A stretch of 64,000 nucleotides of DNA. Source: Rhynchopus euleeides (lineage: Eukaryota; Euglenozoa; Diplonemea; Diplonemida; Diplonemidae). The first letter of the stretch is position 1. Every line of letters starts with the position of its first letter. The translations under genes were made by a program, and so were the position numbers. Below the pieces are notes generated by a model. It ran no database searches. It worked only from the letters and a program-made list of their open reading frames with translations, and had not been told where the DNA came from. The stretch is from NCBI GenBank assembly GCA_963210315.1, contig OY723259.1:2294001-2358000 (forward strand), given 5' to 3'. This document shows, one piece after another, positions 53,489 to 61,200 of the stretch.

Positions 53489-55093
53489 ATGACGGTGCAG
53501 ATGCCCCTGCCTCACGTGCTGCCTTACGACCTGCTCTACATTGTGGTGCAGTACCTCAGTGAGGTGCAGTGGGCAGCCCTGGGTGCAGTGTCCGTTCCCT
53601 TGCGACGTGCTGTGGGTGCATGCCTGCGTGAAGTGTTCTGCGGCGGGTCTGCCGCAGCCCACACAACACTCGCCGGCGATTCCGCCGCAGTGTGGCGCTG
53701 GGTGGCCTGGTGCTGTCAGCCGGCGACACCACCCCGAACCGCCACACTGTGCCAGGCCCAGGAGGAGGGTTGGGTGCACACACGCCTCCTGCAGTGCGCC
53801 AACGACACCGGGCACGGTGGGGCTGCAACGCATGGCGGGTTCTCTTCCGAGGCAGACGTGCATGCATATGTCGAGAACGGTGCCACCAGCTGCGCAGTCT
53901 GCTTCGGCCCCTTCGGACAGCGCGCCGTGCACTACTCGATGGGCTACGGGGAACGCGTTACGGCTGTCAGTGCCGCTCGGCACGGCGTAGCGCTCCTGGG
54001 GGAGATGGCCAATGTGAAGGTGCACCTGTTCAGCCCTCCCGATGAGGTGTCCGTGCCTGTGGCGGCCATCCTCTCCGCTGTGCTTGACGCCGACAACTAC
54101 ACATCGCAGTGCCGTGCAGCCCCACTGACCGGGCCGCATTCCCAAGCAACACTCAGGTTTGTCGGTGGCTGTGAGGGCAACCTTGCGAAGGATCCCAAGG
54201 TGCAGTGTGTGCGGATGGAGTTTGCGGCAGGGCGCTACGAAGGTGCCACGTCATTTGTGTCCCTCCTGCAGGATGCGACCCTCCACTCCAAGTCGTTTGG
54301 GGGCGAGGACGACCCGAGGGTGCTGCCGAAGTACCTGCGAGTGGTGGCGCTGCACCTGTTGGAGCCAGAGCTGCCCCGCGATGCGACCCCACAGGAGGAG
54401 GCACAGCGGCGCTTCTCAGTGTCTCTCCTGTTCAACACGGGCGTGCTGATGCGTGTGTGGCTGTCCTACCCTCTGCCCTGTGACGAAGAGTGGGGCGATG
54501 CCTCGCCCGAGCTGGACGGTTCGGTTGACATCCGCATCCTGCACACAAATCAGCTTTCAAAGCTTGTCGCGTTTGCCTCCGCCATGCGGCGCGCGACGGA
54601 TGTTCCTGGGGCTGAGATTCCGTCCATCGATGTCCGGATCACGAGCCGCTTCGACAGTGGATCTCTGAGTGCGAATACGGCTGCCCTCGTGTGCCGAGGC
54701 GAGGCGACGGTGTTCCGCCTGTCCGCCCCCCAGTGTCAGTGGGCTTGTTCCTTGCGTGATGTCGTGGCTGGCACAGGTATCGATGTTCGCAGTTTTGCAC
54801 CAAGCCTTGCAGTATCCGTCTGTGACGGGCCATTCTTTGTCGTGCATGTGTTCGATAAAACCCGGAGTAGTTTGTTGTGTCTCTACGTCACTTCGCGGAC
54901 GTCTGCCACCTGTATCCGTCGTATACACTGCGCAGGGAGCACGGCAGGTGCCACACCCGTGCTGTCCATCAATGTGGCCTACACTCTTCTGCCTGGAGGG
55001 CCTGACCCTTCTGTTTGTCTCATGATCGGCTATCCGTTGCGCGTCCGCGACATGTTCGTGGATCCGAACCCTTACCTTCTGTACATCGCCTAG
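53489..55093 (+). CDS. F-box-like protein of unknown specificity
   Basis: A 534-residue protein. ATG 53489 follows CCCACCCCCAG (about 53443) by some 45 bases and an in-frame upstream stretch without an ATG. Residues 6-45 (PHVLPYDLLYIVVQYLSEVQ, then WAALGAVSVPLRRAV) match the F-box pattern (LPxDLLxxIxxYLxxxxWxxLxxVSxxxR). This would link the protein to SKP1 in an SCF ubiquitin ligase. The remainder is beta-rich (e.g. FFVVHVFDKTRSSLLCLYV) without a repeat pattern I can name, and presumably selects the substrate. No TM segment is seen. Only about 100 bp separate its stop from the next gene's acceptor, as expected in a polycistron. Confidence 0.65.
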   Translation: MTVQMPLPHVLPYDLLYIVVQYLSEVQWAALGAVSVPLRRAVGACLREVFCGGSAAAHTTLAGDSAAVWRWVAWCCQPATPPRTATLCQAQEEGWVHTRLLQCANDTGHGGAATHGGFSSEADVHAYVENGATSCAVCFGPFGQRAVHYSMGYGERVTAVSAARHGVALLGEMANVKVHLFSPPDEVSVPVAAILSAVLDADNYTSQCRAAPLTGPHSQATLRFVGGCEGNLAKDPKVQCVRMEFAAGRYEGATSFVSLLQDATLHSKSFGGEDDPRVLPKYLRVVALHLLEPELPRDATPQEEAQRRFSVSLLFNTGVLMRVWLSYPLPCDEEWGDASPELDGSVDIRILHTNQLSKLVAFASAMRRATDVPGAEIPSIDVRITSRFDSGSLSANTAALVCRGEATVFRLSAPQCQWACSLRDVVAGTGIDVRSFAPSLAVSVCDGPFFVVHVFDKTRSSLLCLYVTSRTSATCIRRIHCAGSTAGATPVLSINVAYTLLPGGPDPSVCLMIGYPLRVRDMFVDPNPYLLYIA

Positions 55094-55240
55094 TCGAGGT
55101 GGCCAAGTCTGCATCGTAGTACTGACAGTCCAGAGGGCATGCCCTACCCCCTTCCCCTCGCCCCCAGTCATCTTGCGAATGCGATTGCAGGTTGTGATGT
55201 GCGACACTGCAACGCCACCCCGCCACGCAGGGAGGGCCGC

Positions 55241-58200
55241 ATGCCATACACAGTTTCACTTCGCGCAGCCACCACCGGACTGGTCGTGTCGTGCGTCGTG
55301 CTTATCGCCTCCCTTACCGCTTTTCTGACGCTTGCTGTCGCCGATGCAGCCCTCCGCGACACACGCGATTCGCGTGACGAGTCCCTGCAGCGGGCATTCT
55401 TCACAGGGGAGGGGTTGCTCATGAGCATGACGGAGCAGTTCCTTCGGGAGCACAGCGCCAATTCCTTGAACCAGATCGACGCCCTCTACTCCGAGGCCTT
55501 CAGCCTCGTGGACACATACTGCAGCAACTCACAGGCGTTGCCGGAGGAAGTGGCAAACTCATGGGAGTATGTGTCACAGTCGCAACAGAATATGTATACA
55601 CAGCTGAGGCGTTTCCGCAGTGTTGACTCGCTTGCCATCATTACAACGAACAACACGATGATGTTCATGTCGGAGGATCCACGCACGCTGCATAGAGGAC
55701 CCACCGAGTACCACCACGTGCACACCATGTATGGGAATGGGACACAGTTTCTGGCGAAGGGGGACTCGGGGGAAGACACTCTGGTGCACCTCATGAGTGG
55801 GGTGGCGCGGCCCGACTTCACGGGGAACTCGCACAACGCGGAGTCACCAGGGGACAGGCTCTGCAGTAGTGCCGACCGCGATGAAATTGACACCCGGGGG
55901 CTCTTGTCGAACGGGACAAACCTGCGGGACCCCTGCCCCTCGGATGGGGTGTGGATCCCATACCACCTGAAGAGGGTGGCGCCTATCACGATGACATACT
56001 CGGAGATGTTCTCAAGCGGAGATTATCTAGTTACCCTCCTGCGGTGCGAGTACGGGAATCAAGCCACCGACGAGCGGCACGGGGTGGTGTTTGGTGCAAC
56101 CGATGTCCGTCAAGTCAGCATATTCCTGCAAGAAATGTCCATAGGGCATCACATCTCCCTGTGGCGTGCCTTTGTCGTTGTGCAGTCTTACTCAGTGTTC
56201 GGATACAGAGGGGGGGTGAATGACGGTGCGCCTCCACGCGGTACCCCCGGAAGTCGCCAGCAGGCGGCTACCAAAGCGCTGTCAGGGGGAGAGGGCGCCG
56301 GAAGCGGTGCCGCTACGACGACGGGAGGCAGCCACAAGGACCGGCTGTCGACGTTCCTGGGGGGCTTCGGCTTCGAGCTGAAGGACGCGGGAGGCGCTGG
56401 TGACTGCCAGTTCAAGGCAGTCTCGTTCGTACTGCACGGGGAGAACTCGGCGCACGTCGCCCTACGTGAGCTCGCCTGCAGGGTGGTGGCGGACCGGCAT
56501 TGGCCGAGGCACCTGGGCGAGGTCGACGAGGCCGCGTACCTCGACCTGATGAGGCGGCCGGGGACGTGGGGGGATCAGCTGACCCTTCAAGCGATGACGG
56601 AGGAACTCCACCGGCCGGTGGAGGTGTTCTCCATCGGGCCAGATGGCAACGCGCGGGTGTGGGTGCTGCAGCCGGACGAGTCGAGGGACGCAGAGCCGGT
56701 GAGGCTCGGCTACCTGGACGAGCAACACTACGTTGCTATCGTCCCAAGCGGGGGGAGGGCGACCGCGGAGCAGCACAGCGGGCTCTCCGGGGGGGCGAGG
56801 GAGGAGCACCTGGCTGACTGCCAGGTGAAACTTCCGAAGGTGACGGTGCCGGCCACGTCCAAGGCCAAGGGGAAAGGCAAGGGGAAGGGGGAGGCGGCGA
56901 CGGCCCCGAACACCGCCGGGTGGAGGTACGTCCCCCGGAAGGAGGAGAAGGGGAAGCAGGCACCGCCGCCGCCGCCCCGCAAGCAGCAGCTGGCGCCGGA
57001 GCAGTGGGAGGTGCAGGTGGTGGCATGGGAGGAGCTGCTGGAGGCAGCAGACACTGACGCACGCGGGGTATGCCTGGTGCCGGAGGGGAAGGAGGCGCAG
57101 GCGGAGCTCGGCAGGGCGCGCCACCCCGGGGTCACCTGGGTCTCGCGGGGGCCCCTGCCCACGCTGACGGCCAGGACGGTGCGCGTCCTGCTGCAGGAGG
57201 TGGACGCGGAGGGCAGGGTGGTGGGCCGCAAGTCGTCGGCGATGCGGGTGGTGGGCGAGGGGTTCACACCCCTCGGGCCTGGGGCGACGGTGCGGACGAC
57301 GGGCAGGACGGTGCACCTGTTCCTGATGGTACAGGAGCAGGGCACGGAGGCGGCGCAACGCTTCCGCAGGTGGGTGGCGGGCATGGGGACGGGTCAGCTG
57401 GGCCCCTGCACGACGGCGGGGCAGACTACGACTGCCCGGTTCACGGCCGGGGGGGCGGCGATGGCGGAGGGCCTGCTCCGCAAAAGCGGGGATGAGGGGG
57501 TGTTCGCGAGGCGCCCCATCGAAGACCCCAACGTAGAAGACGTGGTATGGCTGCAGGGGGGTACGGCGGAGACGGTGCTGGCGGAGAAGCAGGCCTTAGA
57601 CGGAGACCCGCTGCTGATGGGGGCTGCATGGGGCCCACGCGACGGTCTATTCGGGCTGAGGACCCGGAAGGGAGCGCGCGGGGAGCTGGCGAAGCGGATG
57701 GCAGAGAAGGGGACGGTGCCGCAGGACGACCTGATGCGGTACCGGGTCACGGGCCTGGGGACGGGGCTGGTGCCGATGGATGTGGCGGGGACGATGCAGG
57801 AAGGGGCCGCATGGACGGTCCAAAACCCCATCAACCAAGGGGGAGGCGCGTGGGTGGTGCAGGCGAAAACACCGCCGACGAAGTGGTCGTTCCCGGTGTT
57901 GGCGATGCTACGGGATCTGCAAGCAGACAGCACCGCGACGATCACACTGTTGGAGCGGAAGGAGCGGAAGGAGCGGAAGGGGCCGAGGGGCCCCGTCATC
58001 AGGCCGGGATCGGCGCCCCCGGCGTCGGCGTTCAGGCAGGGGGCCTGGGGGACGGGCAAGCCGAACCCGGCGGCAGCGAAGGCGGCGACGACAGCAGCAC
58101 CGCAGAACAAGCCTACAGCGCCAGCGAGGGGGGGGCCGGCGCAGAAGAAGCATCAACCTCACAACGACGGGGCGAAGGCCGAACAGCCAGCCCACGCCCC

Positions 58201-61200
58201 CACCGCCACGGGAGGACCGAGCATCGACGCGGCGATCGCGGCGATGGAGGCGAAGTGGCAAACGGCGAACGCCGAGCTGGAGCAGCGGGTGAACGCTGCA
58301 TCCGTCCGGCTGGTGGAGACGCTCGCCGCGCAGGTGAAGACGGCGGTGGGGACCCTGGAGCGGGGCATGGGGGACATCCGCACTTCACTGGGTGAGCTGG
58401 GCGCGCAGGTGGCAGCGCTGCACAACGTCATAAAGGCAGGACAGGCAGGGAGCGCAGCTCCGCAGATGGCACCAGAGCCAGTGGCGGATACGGAGATGGA
58501 GGCCGAGGCAGAGGAGCCTCGACAGCAGCAGCAGGAGCAGCCGGCAGCGGAGGCGACGGAGCCGGAGGGGGCAGCGGGACAGCAGTCTGCACAGGAGGCC
58601 TCCTTGCCGGATGATGGGGCCTCGCTTTCCCCTCCTCCGGGGGAGCCCTCTCCCAGCGGATCTGAAGACACGAGCGAGTCAGACGAGACAGACGAGGCAG
58701 ACGAGGCCTCGCCGAAGCCGGCGCCACCAACGGGAGAGGGAGTCGCGGCATCACCACGTCTGGCGCGCGACGCGACGGATGCATCACTGAGTTCCGGGGA
58801 TGGGTCCCCCAAGCGCACCAGGCGGCGTGCAGTCACCGGCCCTCCAGTGAACCCACCCACCCTTAACGGCACAGCCTGAACGGCAAGCGAGGAGCAACGC
58901 ACCCGATTCACTTCGGGGCGCGAAGACGGCAGACCAGCCATGTCGGGGGGACACGGCTCGCCGTACATAGATTCCGGAGTTTTCATCAGAACTCCAGTGC
59001 GAGACAGGGGGCTACTCCAGGGTGGTGAACCAGCGAGCGGGGCGGCAGGACTGGACATGCGGCGGCACGTCGCTCCGAGCGAAGCCTGGAAAATCCGCAC
59101 CACCAACGTGACGGCATTCTCGGGAGCTCGGATGGAGGAGGTGCTGAGCTGGAAAGTGGACCTGGTCGCAGTCCAGGAGACACACCTGACGGCGGCGGGG
59201 CAGAGCAAGCGTGCAAGGACGGCAGCAGGAGCGGGCTGGCAGACACTCTGGGGCAATGCGGGTCAACCGGCCGGGGGCAGTGTCGAGATGGCGACGGCGA
59301 AAGGAGTGGGTCTGCTGGTCCGCGAAGGCATCCCGGCCCACATTGTACAGCCGCGTTCGACGCGATCCAAGAAGCTCTGGAAGTCCGAACGCTATCTGCA
59401 CGCTAAGGTGGCTTACGTGGACGGGAAGTGCTTCCTCCACGTGCTGGTGGTGTATGGCGTGGTGAACAACGAGACGGAAAACGAGGCCCTCCTGGCGAGA
59501 GTGCTGGAGGAGGCCTCGGGACTCGGGGACGTCCCGGTGCTGATAGCAGGGGACTTCAACACCGCACCCGAAGACAGTGCCACGCTCCAGCTCGCACTGG
59601 CCACCGGATGGCACGACTGCGCGGCCAGGGCAGCAGACGCCAAAGGGGGCCAGCCGGAAGCGACGTGCACGCACGGGGCAGCGCACTCCCGCATCGACAT
59701 GGTGTTCGCCAACGACCTTGCCGCTTCAGCACTCGACGGGTGCGAGACGGTCAAGAGGGGCGAGTCGGACAAGACGGTGGCGATCTCCACCCACATCCCA
59801 GTGGAGGCCTCATTTGCGGTGGGGGCGTACAGGCAAAAGGTGCTGAAGCCGAAGACATCACACCACTTCGAAGTAGCGGCGGCGCCGGAGATCAAGCCGA
59901 AAGACGCCGAGGTGGCGGCAACAGCTATCCTGCAGGCCTCCCGAGGGGGCTGGATCGAGGCGGGGTCGGATGATGTCGAGAAGCGGTGGGAAATCTGGTG
60001 CCGGGACGCGACGAAATACCTGGAGCACCGCTGCGGACCTCCCCCCGGCAAGGGTGCCCCGAAAGGCACACCACTACAGACGCGCGAGGCGTGGCTGTGC
60101 GGCAGGCAGTCAAAGGAGGAGGACGGCACCATGACGGTCGAGATGGCGCAGACGCTGAAAGCGCTGAGGCAACTCCGCACGGTGATGGAGTCGACCCGCA
60201 ACACGACGGGATTCTACGACGCGAACTACGACGCACGACGGGCATGGGGCAAGGTGCGGAAAGCGGCGAAATCCCTGCTGAAACGGGATGAGCAGGAATG
60301 CCCCAGCAAGGAGCAGATGCAGCAGCTGTACGCAGCACTCGACGGGAAGCTAAAGAGGGACAGGCAGCGAGTGGAACAAGAGCGCAGCAGGGCGCACACC
60401 CACAAGCTCCGGAAGCAGTGGCATGACAACCCGGGCCAACTATATAAATTGCTGAGGCCCAAGCGTGCGGACGGACGGACAATGCGCAAAGGAGAGCAGG
60501 CGACGGCCAACCGTGCAGAGATGGACGAGTGGCAGCTGGAAGACTGGCTGCCGATCTTCCGGAAACATGCGGGAGAGGCGCCAACGTGGGAGGCCTTCGA
60601 GACACGCTTCGGGGACTACATCAGCGAGGTGCCAATGCAGTTCGACAACATCACGGCGAAGAGGTTACGCGACACCCTGAAGGACATGCCGACGGGGAAG
60701 AGCCCAGGCACCGACGGGTGGTTCACCGACGAGATGAAGGAGATGCCCCTGCCGATGCTCGAGCGACTGGCGACGGTGCTCAACGACATTGAGCGCACGG
60801 GCACATGGCCGGAATTGTTCCTCACGGCGACAGTCGCGATGGTGCCAAAGAAGGAGGAAGCGACCGCCCTGGAGCACCGGCCCATCACGGTCATGTCGGT
60901 CGTGTACAGGCTGTGGGCAAAGGTGCGGGTGGCGACCCTGATGGAATGGCAGGAAGGGTGGCTGACGGAGGGGATGACAGGCTTCCGGAAGGGCAAGGGC
61001 CCCGGGGACGCCTACTACGACCTGGCGCTCCGTATCGAGAAGGCGATGCTGAAAGGTGAGGATCTGTGCGGAGTGCTGTTAGATGTGAAGAAGTGTTTCG
61101 ACACTGTCCCGTGGGAGATCACCTTCCGTCTGGTCGAGAAGATGGGGATGGACGTGAGGGTGACCCGCCCGCTCCGAAACATGTACGTGGGGCTCCGCCG

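Noticed and set aside
55139-55240. Earlier in-frame ATG of the sensor gene
   Set aside because: It lies upstream of the likely leader acceptor at 55190, and residues before MPYTVSLRA do not look like a signal anchor.
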